DNA of 64,000 bases from Jacaranda mimosifolia (taxonomy: Eukaryota; Streptophyta; Magnoliopsida; Lamiales; Bignoniaceae). The stretch covers positions 248,001 to 312,000 of the forward strand of contig CM032123.1 in the NCBI GenBank assembly GCA_018894105.1, written 5' to 3'. The position numbers and the translations under genes were made by a program. This document shows, in pieces, positions 24,117 to 36,299 of the stretch. Every line of letters begins with the position of its first letter. Positions within the stretch are counted from its first letter, which is position 1. The notes under the pieces were generated by a model. That model did not search any database and was not told the origin of the DNA. It worked only from the letters and a program-made list of their open reading frames with translations.

Positions 24117-24961
24117 AAGAATATATATATATATATATATATAATAATTTTTTATCTAGAATAAATGTGACAAAAAATATTTTATATAATGGATATAGTA
24201 TGTATAATTTATATTTATCCTTTAAGCGGGATTATTAATAGATTAAATGAGAAGCCTTCTGTACTTCGGTCCATGGATATTAAACTTCTTGACCTTTTTT
24301 GTCAAAAATCCTAACATTCATTATATTTTGTCTTGTGTGCTGAACCAAAAGCGGATATCCCTGTTCAAATTTATGTGTTCTAACAATCTTATTCCATCCT
24401 TTAGTAATCCTCTCAACTATTAAAAATGATGACAAAGAGTTGTTATCACATGTAATAATTAAATATATAAATTTAAAAATTTAATTACATGAGCAAAGAT
24501 TAAAGCAATTATAAACATGATGGGTAAATTTATTTAACATAATCATACTAATATATATATTTTTTTTTGTGAAATAGTTTATCGACGAACTCTAATTTAA
24601 TTCCCAGGTACCAACCAATAAATCCCACTCATTTATTTCTAATATTTTCTGTAAAATATATAAAATAGTAATCATAATATTAAGCCAAAGTGGGCAGAAC
24701 GCCAGGGATAGGTGGTGATTGGTATCCATGGACGTGATTCCAGTAGAAACATGTTCCTGTTTTTCTTTCTTCATCAATTAATTTCTTGGGTAAATAGTAC
24801 AAACCTCGTACTTCTATATACTTTTTCGCCTCACTTTCTAAATCAATCAAAAAACTGCATTAAAATTCATAAAGGCTATGGGCCTATGGCCTACGGATGA
24901 TATAATAAAGAGGAACCAACAGTCCATGTTTTGTTTATAAGGCCCAAAAATTACAAAGAAT

Positions 24962-25744
24962 TAGGCCTATCAAGTGGTTCGATTTGGATCGGATTCATGC
25001 TGGATCTGGATTCGAATCTGACAGTGATATGCCATATCCAAATTTGATCTAAGATCCTATAGGATATTGGCTATTATAATTACATTCGAATCCATATAAA
25101 AATCGTATATTCGAAAAAAGATTTGAATCCGAATACTCCCAAAAATTATATATTTGTTATTTTTTTTTAAAAATTAGTAGAATTTTAGGTTCTGCTGCTA
25201 ATAATAATATTTATTTGATATTATAAATGCATATATATTTGATTCTTCTCAATTAATTATAAACTTAAAGTTTTGTAAAAAAAAGGAACTCATTTCAACG
25301 AAGTTGAGATTTGCGTTCCATTCTTTTATATCATAACATTAAGCTCCTGCTCATTATTTTTCCCGCATTATTTTTTGTTATAAAAATAGAGAAAAAGTAA
25401 AACAATTATGATAAGATAACCTCCAAATCTAACATTTTATATGACAAAACAATTTATTTGATACATTGCATAGAAGCTCATTACTTTGTTTATCCAAAAA
25501 TTTATTTTCGCATTGCGATAGAACTCTACGTATATATGCATAATACTATATATATACATATAATACTATATATATTCGAATTTGAATTATTAATGGATCG
25601 GATCAAGTTAAATCTATGTTCACTCTATTTATTTCAAATTACGAATTTTTTTAATCAGATCATATCCATCGAATCTTTTATTGGTTAAAGATACTAAATT
25701 ATCGAATCGAATTCGCATTAAAATCCACTTCATTTACAGCCCTA
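24962..25744. mobile_element. hAT-like MITE, family M4
   Basis: Ends TAGGCCTATCAAGTGG and, inverted, TAGGGCTGTAAATGAAGTGG. Flanks CAAAGAAT (24954-24961) and TGAAGAAT (25745-25752) fit an 8-bp duplication. The sites downstream of WAKL-1, -3 and -7 (for example ATTACAAAGAATCATGAA near 13075) are uninterrupted. Internal words such as CGAATTCG are frequent. No ORF. Confidence 0.7.
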
Positions 25745-26192
25745 TGAAGAATCATCAATCATCATACACCGTCCATCTTCAATCATCATGCACCGTCCAT
25801 CTCCAAATGGGCTCCCACTCATCCAACTTTTAACATATTAGCCCAAATTGTGACTATGAATCCATTCTTCGGGCCTCTTCTATATCTTCTCTAGTCCATG
25901 TTGTCCATTGGGCCCAAATAATAAAAGTGCCTTTTTTTTATATTTTTTTAATTGGGTTCTTCCACATAATATTTTTGAAAAAGAATAAACATTAAAAATG
26001 TAAATTTCCGGAACATTTTCTAGACAAACAAACATGGAAACTTCATAATATAACTTTCTTGATGTCCTAATACATACTCAAAATGTAAAAAGACTCATCC
26101 TATGGACCATGTAAGGCTTACTACATGCAACAACATTAAAACCACAATTGATCAAACTATTATATTAACAATAATACTCTCAACAAGGGCAG

Positions 26193-26198
26193 TTTATT
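26193..26198 (-). terminator. AATAAA poly(A) signal candidate, WAKL-4
   Basis: AATAAA on minus about 140 bp beyond the stop codon used, directly after the ancestral tail's TGA. Confidence 0.4.
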
Positions 26199-26333
26199 GC
26201 CCAATCATCTCCCATTTCCCAGTGGCGATATCTTAAAGCCAATACTAGTGCTATTTTTACTCTCGGCAATAGTACTGGTAAAGGTGCTGCTACGCAAGTA
26301 TTCCATATTTTCTGCATTATGTTCTGTTTGGAC

Positions 26334-29003
26334 CTATGAAGGCTTACTTTCTCCCAATCTCAGTCCCTCTAATTCCATTGCTACTACTTTCATGCTAGGC
26401 CGATCATCCCCTTTCGTATTTAAGCAACTTCTTGCAAGCATAGCGAATTTCTTTATTGCCTCCCTATTATCTTCCCTGACAACAATATTATCTTGGAGGA
26501 TTTCGAATAACTGGTCTTGCTTCATCTTGGAAAGGAAAAACTTGGCCAAATTTCTCTCCTCCGTTGGCCCTACCAAGCTCACTGCCATTATTCCTGTTAG
26601 CAGCTCCACAAGGACTATGCCAAAGCTATAAACATCGCTTTTCTTGGTCATTTGATGCGTCTGCAGACACTCAGGATCTAGGTATGCTAATGTTCCACGT
26701 ACCACCAGAGATTGTTTTGATTGGTCCAAGAGAACCAATCTTGAAGCTCTAAAATCAGACACTTTTGCTGTCAAAGTGTGGTCTAAAAGAATATTTGCGG
26801 ACTTTACATCTCTGTGGATAATTGAAGGGGAAGCCGCATAGTGTAAATACGAGAGCATGTCAGCAGTTTCTGCAGCTATTTTCAGACGCTTGTCCCAGGA
26901 AAGAACACGTGCTTTTGACTCGTTTTGTATGTGTTCGGAAAGGGCTCCATTGTTTATGAACTCGTACACTAGCAAAGGTACTTGTGTTTCCAAGCAGCAA
27001 CCAAGAAGCTTGACCGCATTCCTGTGATTGATTTTGGACAAAACAATTAGCTCATTGATGAATTCCTCATTTTGGGTGGGATCAACTTCTCTAGACTTCT
27101 TGATGGCAACTATTTTGTCATCTGGTAAGAAGCCTTTGTATACAGTGCCACAGCCTCCTTGACCAATGATTGTATTGTTGTGGAAGTTGTTGGTTGCTTT
27201 ATGCAGCTCGGATTCACTAAAAATTTTTAGCATATCCAACGATTTGCCTTTTCCAGTAATTTTTTCTTCTAGTAACTTACCTCCATTTTGTTGAAAGAAC
27301 TTTTTTCTCATCTTCATTAGTTTTATCCTCTTCAGTTCCAAATGCAACCAACAAGCCGTCAGTAGCAGAACAATGACCCCTAAAGTAATCCCTTTTTCCA
27401 TACATCAACAAGCAAAACAAAATATACATATCAGATTTGATTCTCTTTCTCAACGTACAGGTGGACTTCAAACTGAAACATATATATACATCGTGGGACA
27501 AGGAATAGAGGATATGAATTTAGGATGATTTCCATTGCCTATTTTCATTAATTAATCTTAAAAAGAGAAAGTTACCAAGACTGCTGTACTTGAGACTTCT
27601 TTGACAAAAAAGGAAAATTTATACATACTGACCTGCAACAAGTCTGAATACAAGTGATTCACTACGAAAGCAACCTTGTCCACCTTTTTTCCCATCACCA
27701 CGGTACCCTCTAGGGCAAACACAGTTAAAACCTCCTGGTCTGTTCTCGCAATCTTTTTCACAGAGATTTGGGTCTTGACATTCATCTATATCTATAAAAA
27801 AAAAAGTAGAATATTTGTGTTTCAACAATAATAGAAAAGAAAAAAACAAAAGGTCGTTAGTAATATTAGGCTTGCTAGCTAAGCCACACATTTCATGAAC
27901 ATAGGTGAGGTTATTTCCCTGAGAACCGTGATTTTTCTTTCAACAAAATAGGCAGAAGTAATAAATAGCACTAGTACTCTTATCAATTATTCATTTTATA
28001 CCTTTGCATCCATTATCAAGGTAAGGATTGCCCTCATATCCATTCTTGCAGGAACATCGATATCCTGTATGATTTTTCACATCATTACAATCGGAATTAT
28101 CCATACACGCATAGCTACTCGGATTCTTTTGAGCCATTTCACATGTCTCGCTCCCTATAGTCCAATCCAGCACTACAGGAAGCTTCTCCACGTTCTGCAA
28201 GTTTGTAAGATTATCTAATGTGAACTTGAACTGTTTTGTTTCAACCAGAAATGCATAGCTGCAGGGGTTGAAGTTCCACACAGAAGTGTGGCTCCCAAAA
28301 CTCCCAACTGTGAGATTAAATCTCCACATGTCCTCTGGGATAGACGCCTCACAACATCCCCCGCCTCTGCAACTTCCATCATTAACCACAGCCTTGCTCT
28401 CACATATGGACATGCATCCCATGGTATACCTGCATGCCTCGCCAGATTCACAAAATACATCTATGCATCAGTAAGTATAGTTTAAGTCATGTTTTATATT
28501 AATTAATGATGATATATATGTAAAAGCTGGTTCATAATTCACATATATATACATATATATATATATGTATATATGCACCTTTTATCTCCACTTTGGCCGT
28601 AAATGTAACCATAAGAATCGCATCCCACGACCACAAACTTATTAAGCATATAGTTGACACGGAAATTGGAGAGCCAAAACCATGGCTTTCTGGACGACTC
28701 GGGATTGTAGACCCCCGGCGAGCTGTAGCACTCTCGGCCGGTCCACGCCAGGATTTGCAATTGTCCCTCTAGAGATATATTTGTGACCTCAATGTTGCTT
28801 TCACTTAGGAATAGTTTGGGAGGATAGTGAGTAGTGTCACAATTGATGAAGAACTCTCTGTTGAGATAACAGCCTTCTTTCATGCCGAATGGGTATGGGA
28901 CTGCAACATCCCCACATTTATCACCGCACCACTGTTTAGGCTGCTTAGCGCCATCTACCAATATTGGTAAAATTAACAACAAAAACAACACAACAACTGG
29001 CAT
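26334..29003 (-). CDS. WAKL-4: wall-associated receptor kinase-like protein, 4 exons
   Basis: Exons: 29003-28579, 28429-28002, 27791-27633, 27391-26334 (2070 bp, 689 aa, frame preserved). Start Met at 29003 begins MPVVVLFLLLILPILVDG, a signal peptide. GUB_WAK motif CGDKCGDVAVPYPFGM in exon 1; EGF with CSCKNGYEGNPYLDNGC in exon 2; EGF_CA DIDECQDPNLCEKDCEN in exon 3, one residue longer than in WAKL-1. The kinase has IGQGGCGTVYKG, VAIKK, HRDVKSANILLD and SDVYSFG. DFG is DFR (AGA at 26748-26750) and the P+1 loop reads GTLAYLDPECLQ. The stop is TAG at the Trp codon after ESKPS, the same codon as in WAKL-1; beyond it the old tail frame is still open to GNGR. Splice sites are GT/AG. Likely expressed, with uncertain catalysis. 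Confidence 0.87.
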
Positions 29004-29097
29004 TGTTTGAGACTGAATTATTATAACTACTTTTCTAGCAATTCCTTCTTATTTTCTTTCTTCTCTATGTGTGCAATTTCCGTTTTCAATCATGTAA

Positions 29098-29112
29098 CCC
29101 TTTTTATATTGT
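29098..29112 (-). promoter_or_regulatory. Putative TATA box of WAKL-4
   Basis: AATATAAAAAGGG on minus, about 100 bp before the ATG and at the conserved TATA position. It is weaker than in WAKL-1. Confidence 0.4.
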
Positions 29113-29385
29113 TCTCAATTATTAAGGTGGTGACCCCCAAGTAACTACAGGAAAAAAAAAAAGAAAAAAAAGAAAAAAAGGAGGTGATCACAAAGTAATT
29201 TCCTTATCTTTTTTCTCCTCTGGAGATAAAAATGGTCATTGTAGCATTTTGGTAAGTTAATGGATGTCATCATCTTGACTTAAAAAGTAAGTCTAGTTGC
29301 AAGTTTCAGCCGACAGCTTCCTATTAAGATCAAGATGGACCGGTTTTAATTGTGGAAAGATACTCAGGTGATGTTTGGTTATGTT

Positions 29386-30161
29386 TAGGGATGTAAATGG
29401 ATATTAAATGGATCGAATACACTATTTTTATATTCGTATTTGTTTAACTTTTTGAATATTCGAATACGAATACGAATTTGACGAATATTTAAAAATGATA
29501 TTCAAATTTGTATCTGTCGGATATCGATTGAATTTGGATATATTCGTATTTGATTATAATTATTCAGATGCATTCATATTTTATTAAACTTATCTGTATT
29601 CGAATTATTGTTTTATGTTCATATTCGATGATAATTATTTAAAGTATTCATTTACGAATTTTCAAATACTTGAATTTATGAACCTATAACAAATACATAT
29701 TTTAATTAATAGAAGGAATCATATAATTTTATTAAAATAAAAGCAATCAAACAAATAGCATAATTTCTAATTAATAATTGATTATTAGTATTTATTTATA
29801 ATAACAATGGCGTTTAAGTATATTAATTATAAAGTCAATCACTAATAATTATGTTGATTAACTTTACTCTATATTACAATAATTTTTTAAATTTATTCTT
29901 TTTTTTCCTAATTCTTCAATTATAATACACATACACACACATATATGGGTTATGAGATTTCTATTGAAAAATATAAATAATATATTATTTAATAAATTTA
30001 TATTCGAATCGAATATTAAACGGAATGGATAAGCATTTACCATGTCCATATCCATTTATAATACAGATAATATCCATTTTAAACAGATGCGGATAAATTT
30101 TGTATAAATGGATATGAATGTAAATGGTAAATAAATTTTCAAATATCCATTTACGACACTA
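29386..30161. mobile_element. hAT-like MITE, family M1
   Basis: Ends TAGGGATGTAAATGGATATT and, inverted, TAGTGTCGTAAATGGATATT. Perfect 8-bp duplication GTTATGTT at 29378-29385 and 30162-30169. The WAKL-7 flank near 50530 shows the uninterrupted site. Its site differs from the M1 copies at 4189 and 36776, so it is an independent insertion. Confidence 0.85.
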
Positions 30162-30614
30162 GTTATGTTTTATATGTCTTGTATTATGTATTTTTTGAGA
30201 ATGAATTCTAGGAGTGGTGTTAGGTAATATGAAAGTTGTGTTGGGGATTGCAGTGGATTTTTGTTTATGTTTTGGGGAATGATCAAAAGTTTGTTTTGGA
30301 AAGTGTTGGTATGTTTATTTATATTTTGAGATGGGATATTTTTTACTATAGTAGTAAAATTAATGTCTTTTTATTGGGTTTTTTGGGTAAAAAAGAAATT
30401 AAGCATTTTTTTTAATTGTAAGAATAATAAACAAATATACAATTAAAAAAATTATATATGATATGTATATAATACATATATATATTTGTATAGCATACAT
30501 ATATATATGTATATATTTAATGGAAAATAGGGAAGTTTTGACAATAATGAAGGATAAAAGAGGGTATTTTAAAAAATTCTATTTTAATATTTTGGATGAA
30601 AAATGAGTGTATGT

Positions 30615-31115
30615 GATACGAAAATTAGAGATAGTTTTAGCTGGAGTATTCTTTTGGAAGATATTCCACATATGGAATATATGTCATTCTTATCAAATAG
30701 ATATTAAGTTTTATCTTTTAAATTCTTTTCTTTCTAAATAAACTTTATATCTTAAATTTTTATTATCTTGTAGGAGTTAGATATTATTTTTCATTATCTT
30801 TTAGAGAGGTATGTGTTATATTACATTGTCTTTTAAGGAGTTAGGAGTTTTAGTGATTAGTATGAACTAGTCACATTCCTATCAGATATTGAATTAAGAT
30901 TTTTTGAGGGGCCTATAAATAGGCTCGCATATATAGTTTGTCGGACACAACTTAAAAAATAAAATTCTTTGGTTTTTTTCCTCTCTACGAGAAAGTTTTT
31001 TAACTTTGTTTCGAGTCTTATCATGTATAAGTTTATTTATTTATTTTAAGTTATTCATACAATAGCTTGCTTTTTTCTCCTTATTCTTTCATCCCAAATT
31101 TTACTCGCTGCATCG
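30615..31115. mobile_element. Solo LTR (501 bp)
   Basis: Starts TGATACGAAAATTAG and ends CTCGCTGCATCG, with a 5-bp duplication GTATG at 30610-30614 and 31116-31120. The WAKL-1 flank at about 5290 is uninterrupted. It contains a promoter-like CCTATAAATAGG (about 30911) as expected in an LTR. The final CG instead of CA is read as one mutation. There is no internal region, so recombination between two LTRs is the likely origin. Confidence 0.7.
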
Positions 31116-31623
31116 GTATGTTAGTTTATATTTTGCCAAAATAATTTTATTTTGGTAAAATATAAACGAACAAGGCCTCAAATTCATGCATGTAGCTTTA
31201 CATGATGATCAATTTAATATATATTCATTATATTGTCTTGGTTGGTGAATATGAATAATGCAATTCAAAACTTTCGGAGTCAATTCCCAATTTATGCGTT
31301 CTTATTTAACAGTTTGCAGAAAAAGTGTAAACTTTTTGTTGGCATACTGATTCACGACGCGTCGAAGTGCAATATATATAGATGAAAATTTCGTCCCACA
31401 CTCCCAATCATTGTCATATATACATATATATATATATATTTGTATACTGTTTTGGTAAAGTTCCCACTCACTAATTTTATTGAAGAAGCTTCAGAGAGAC
31501 AGAGAGATAGGGATGAGGCTACAGGATCAGGAGGGTCATCCATCCTTTGCACGTGTTCGATCTGTTCAGCTACTTGGGTCATTTCCAAGTACCTTACAAA
31601 ATTCATGCCTCATGCCTTTGAAC

Positions 31624-32380
31624 CAATGTTTTGAAAATTCGAGTGGATCAAGTGGTCGGACCAATTGAATTGTGATCGAAGGCTAATTCGGTTTGATTGA
31701 AGTTTAAAAATTGGGAATTTATTGAATCAGTTAAAAACCGATGGTGCATGGTTCGATTGATTTGTCACTGGTTCACTTATTTATATATATATATATATAT
31801 TTTTTTTTTTTTGAAAATTTAAACATTAAAAAGTTTTAAAAAAATAAAAAATAAAAAAATAGAGAAATAAAAAGAAGAATTATGAGTTGAACATGATGAC
31901 TAAAGATTTTGGACATTTAGCTTTTTTAAACATAAATTTATTTTCTTAAAATTTAATAAAGTAATAGGCATATGTGGATTCTTATATCTAGTTTGTTATA
32001 TTATTTTGTCTAATCTCTCTTAAATTATATTGAATATTTAGTGTGAAAAAATTGTTTTTACTTGGATTTAAAGCATGAAGCAGACAATCACTTAAATTAA
32101 TATTAAATATTTTTTAATTAAACTATTCATTCATAACTAACTAATTGTGAAACAGTAATTTTTTTTAAGAACAACTTAAAAAATGAGTAAGAATAAAAAA
32201 ATTCAAATAATATTTTTCCTATGTTGTTGAAGTTTTTATTTTTATTAATATTAAAATATTATATATATTTACTTATGAGATTAAATATAAATATGACATC
32301 ATACTGATCGAACCGATCTAACTAGTAACCAATAATATCGTTGATTCTTTGTTAGATTTGAGTTTTATTTTAAAGCATTG
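31624..32380. mobile_element. hAT-like MITE, family M2
   Basis: Begins CAATGTTTTGAAAATTCG and ends TTTTAAAGCATTG. Perfect 8-bp duplication CTTTGAAC at 31616-31623 and 32381-32388. The same site is occupied at 5778 and 38344 with diverged duplications, so these three copies descend from one insertion. No ORF. Confidence 0.85.
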
Positions 32381-32540
32381 CTTTGAACCCTTCCAGTGGA
32401 TTTCGAAAATAAAAATCCTTTATTGGCCTCATCTATATGCATATATCTCAAGACAGTACTCCTTTTGAACAAATTAATAATTAAATTATAGTTAAAATAT
32501 TCTAGTAGAAATAAGAAAAATATGGAATTAGATCATATAT

Positions 32541-32769
32541 CATTGTAAAAAAATTATTACCATAATTTGTAATAAGATTTTCATTGTCACCATAGGTGTG
32601 TCACTAATTGTTTAAAGTGACAACTTTAACACTATTTTTATCACTATTTAGTTTGTAAAAAAAGGTGACAAAACTAATTTTTTTGTCACTTAATGTACAT
32701 AATTAATGACAATTTTTTTGTATTGCCACTTACTATTTTGTCACTATTTTATTTTTTTTCCTTGTAGTG
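32541..32769. mobile_element. CACTA-like non-autonomous element
   Basis: The right end, read on minus, starts CACTACAAGGAAAAAAAATA, typical of CACTA transposons. The left end CATTGTAAAAAAATTATT is a degenerate partner. TAT on both sides (32538-32540 and 32770-32772) is the expected 3-bp duplication. The body is made of GTGACAAA-type words. It is absent from the paralogous flanks. Confidence 0.65.
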
Positions 32770-33197
32770 TATAAAGATGCATGCTTAAGCCACAAACCCA
32801 TAAAACATGCATTCACATATTTATGTTATATAAATTAATCAATTCCCACTTATTATTTACAAGACTCAAACTTGGACACATGCAAGCTCATTAAAAGTAA
32901 TTGAGTAGGTCTTGCTAAGGTTTAAATCCAAATATCAGTCTTACATATATTCCATATCTAAAATTATTAAGTTATCTAGTATCCAATTATCTAATTAATT
33001 TAACCAATTAAATTGTCTTATCAAAATTAAATATATATTAGTGATTAATGTGGCTGTAAATACTTAAATAATTGCTAATATATATATATATAAAGTAAAA
33101 GTATTTATTAGTTCTCTTATAATAGTATAATTTTTAACTATTTACATATATTTGCTTGAATATATTGTATGAAATAATACTATTTAAAAATAATCAA

Positions 33198-36100
33198 AAG
33201 AGACTTTTTTGGCAAAATTTATATATGCTGACATGTAACAAGTCTGAGAATACAAGTGATTCACCACGAATGCAACCTTGTCCACCTTTTTTCCCATGGC
33301 CACAGTACCCTTTGGGGCGAAGACAGTTAAAACCTTCTGGTGTGTTCTCGCAACGTATTTCACGAATATTGAGATTTGGATCTTGACATTCATCGATATC
33401 TATAAAAGAATGTAGAATATTTGTGTTTCAACAAAAATAGAAAAGAAAAGAAAAAAGGTCGTTAGACACATTAGGCCAGATAGCTAAGCCACACATTTCA
33501 TGAACACAGGTAAGGTTATTTCCTTGAGAACCGTCATTTTTCATTCAACAAAATAAGCAGAAGTAATAAATAGCACTAGTACTCATATTAGTTACTCATT
33601 TTATACCTTTGCACCCATTAACGAGGTAAGGAATGCTCTCATATCCATTCTTGCAGGAACATCGATATCCTAAATAACCTTTCATATTATTACAATCAGA
33701 ATTATCTTGACATGCATAGCTACTCAGATTCTTTTGAGCCATTTCACATGTCTCGCTCCCTATAGTCCAATCCAGCACTACAGGAAGCTTCTCCATGTTC
33801 TGCAAATTTGTAAGATTATCTAAAGTGAACCTCAACTGTTCTGTTTCAACCAGAAACGCATAGCTGCAGGGGCTGAAGTCCCACACAGAAGTGTGGCTCC
33901 TAAAACTCCCAACTGTGAGATTAAATCTCCACATGTCCTCTGGGATAGACGCCTCACAACATCCCCCGCCTCTGCAACTTCCATTATTAACAACAACTGT
34001 GTTCTCACATATGGACATGCATCCCATGGTATACCTGCATGCCTCACCAGATACACAAAATACATCTATATATCATTAAGTATAGTTTAAATCATGTTTT
34101 AGATTAAGTAATGACGATATACATGTAAAAGCTGGTTCATGATTCATATATATACATATATATATATGTATATATGCACCTTCTATCTCCACTTTGGCCA
34201 TTAACGTAACCATAAGAATCACATCCCACAACCACAAACTTATTAAGCATATTGTTGACATGGAAATTGGAGAGCCAAAACCATGGCTTTCTGGACGATT
34301 CGGGATCGTGGACCCCCGACGGGCTGTAGCACTCTCGGCCGATCCACGCCAGGGTATGCAATTGTCCCTCTAGAGAGATTCTTGTGACATCAAGGGAAAA
34401 ATGTAATTTTAGTCCACCAACTATGCCCTATTTCGATTTTAGTCCATCATCATATGGGGTTAGCACATTTGGTTCAGTGACCCGTAAATTTTCGCACATT
34501 TAGTCCAATTTTTCGCAATTTTGGTCCATCGGGTTGGAAAATTTTCAATTGGACCCAAAAATTGCCCAATCAACTTCAATCGGGCCTAATGTATGGGGAT
34601 TTTGTGACATGTGTCACCCAGCGCCACATCAGTGTCCACTTCATCCGTCACATTAGCAAAATGGCCAAATAAAAAAATAAAAAAAAGAAAAATGTTGAGG
34701 AAAAAAATAAAAATAATCAATAGAATTAAAATTTTATATTATTATATATAATATAATATATATGTATAATATATATAATGTATACATATGTATCAATAGA
34801 TAATATATTATTATACATATAATATAATACATATATAATATATATAGTTTAATTATATTTTTTTTATATTTATCCCCCCCAACCACCAAATCCTCCCCAC
34901 CCCAACACCACCAGCTACCATGTCCATCGGCAGCCAAGGCAGCCTCAGGTCGTCGGCTAGATGCTAGCGGAAACAAAAGGGGGAAGAAGAAAAAAGCGTC
35001 GGCGGCCAAAACGGCCGCCATGCTTGGCCGCCAGTGGAAAAAAAAAACAAAAAAATAAAAAAAACCTGCCATGGCCATATTGGCCATGCTGCCAGTGGCC
35101 GAATCTGGCCAAATTCGACCAATATGTACGCTGCCATGACAGCTTGTTAGGTTGTAGGGTTGGGGGCAGGCAGGCGGAGAGGTGGCCAGGGGTGGGGGTT
35201 TGTGTCGAGGGGGAGGTGTGGAATGGTTTATTTTATGTAAATATATTATATAATTTTTTTATATATGTGTGTATATATATATATGTTTTAGATAGATTTA
35301 TATATGTATATAAGGATAAATAAAAAATAATATTAATAATATATAAATTTGAAAAATTAAATATTATTTTAAATTATCTTAATTAAATATGTCCTAATTT
35401 TTCACATGTCATTATTTTAAAAAAAAAAATTCAATTTTTTGTTTTCAATTGCTACAATTTTTTGAAATTATTTTAACAATTGGTAATTTTTCACATACTA
35501 TTATTTCAAAGAAAAATCAATTTTTTTCCCAGCTGCCATGTTATTTGAAATTATTTTAATATTTTGTAATTTTTACTTGTCATTATTTTAAAAAAAATTC
35601 AATTTTCATTACTTGCCACAATAATGGAATTATCTTAATATTTTGTAATTTTTCACATGCCAATATTTTAAATTGATTTCAACTTTTTTTTTCCCAGTTG
35701 ATTCATATTTAAACATTTTGTATTGATACATATGTATACATTATATATTATATTATATATATAATAATATAAAATTTTAATTCTATTGATTATTTTTATT
35801 TTTTTCCCTCAACATTTTTCTTTCTTTTTTTTTTCTCTATTTTGGCCATTTTGCTGACGTGGCGTTGGGTGACATATGACACAAAATCCCCAAACATTAG
35901 ACCTGGTTGAAGCTGACTGGGCAATTTTTGGGTCCAATTGAAAATTTTCCGGCCCATTCGACCAAAATTGCAAAAAATTGGACTAAATGTACGAAAATTT
36001 ATGGGTCACTAGACCAAATGTGCTAACCCTATATGATAATGAATTAAAATTGAAATAGAGCATAGTTGGTAGACTAAAATTTCATTTTTCCCTGACATCA

Positions 36101-36299
36101 ATGTTGCTGTCACTTAGGAATAGTTTGGGAGGATGCTGAGGCTGTCACATTTGATCAAGAACTCTCTGTTGAGATAACAGCCTTCTTTCATGCCGAATGG
36201 GTATGGGACTTCAACATCCCCACATTTATCACTGCACCACTGCTCAGGTTACTTAGCACCATCTACCAATATTGGTAAAATTAACAACAAAAACAACAT
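33198..36299 (-). pseudogene. WAKL-5: ectodomain-only WAKL pseudogene, exon 1 split by a MULE
   Basis: Exon 1 lies in two parts, 36299-36102 and 34393-34180, separated by the Mutator-like element at 34394-36092. Exon 2 is 34034-33607 (428 bp, open); exon 3 is 33399-33233. There is no kinase exon: homology stops at 33198 inside intron 3, where the flank of WAKL-4 begins. Further lesions are a TAA at 36249-36251 in the signal peptide region (after GAK, replacing Gln), a short deletion in exon 1, a 2-bp insertion near the end of exon 3, and a weakened exon 3 donor (CATGTCAG in place of CAGGTCAG). Exon 2 still reads as a GUB_WAK/EGF segment with CSCKNGYESIPY. It cannot encode a receptor. Confidence 0.88.
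34394..36092. mobile_element. Mutator-like element with long inverted repeats, 1699 bp
   Basis: Perfect 9-bp duplication TGACATCAA at 34385-34393 and 36093-36101. Ends start GGGAAAAATG on the left and, on the other strand, at the right; the inverted repeat runs for roughly 300 bp (TTTTAGTCCACCAACTATG, CCCAAAAATTGCCCA, TTTTGGCCATTTTGC regions). The middle contains AT repeats and a GC-rich block (34870-35230). No transposase. It interrupts WAKL-5 exon 1, and the paralogous exon 1 in WAKL-1, -3, -4, -7 and -8 gives the empty site. Confidence 0.9.

Larger units (their letters stand above)
18896..26190. other. Intergenic flank WAKL-3 to WAKL-4, repeat-filled
   Basis: No intact gene. Homologous to 50400-57340 over most of its length. 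It holds a hAT-like MITE, a TTA microsatellite, a foldback element with a GC-rich core, two small exon-like relics near 23840-24115, and a MITE at 24962-25744. The remainder is AT-rich. Confidence 0.6.
29113..33197. other. Intergenic flank WAKL-4 to WAKL-5, repeat-filled
   Basis: No gene. It follows the WAKL-1 upstream flank (3786-7190) but carries extra insertions: MITE M1 at a different site, a solo LTR, MITE M2 and a CACTA-like element. At about 33197 homology to that flank ends abruptly and WAKL intron 3 begins. Confidence 0.65.

Noticed and set aside
31352..31606. 84-codon minus-strand ORF in the upstream block (VAEQIEHVQRMDDPP)
   Set aside because: Paralogous flanks have indels that break the frame; conservation is at DNA level, more like a shared flank or promoter block.
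34734..35323. Overlapping ORFs of 117 and 120 codons on both strands
   Set aside because: Contained in the Mutator-like element; low-complexity, no transposase or known domain, antisense to each other.
33198..36299. WAKL-5 as a functional soluble decoy ectodomain
   Set aside because: A stop in the signal peptide, a transposon in exon 1, a frameshift and a damaged donor make a secreted product very unlikely.
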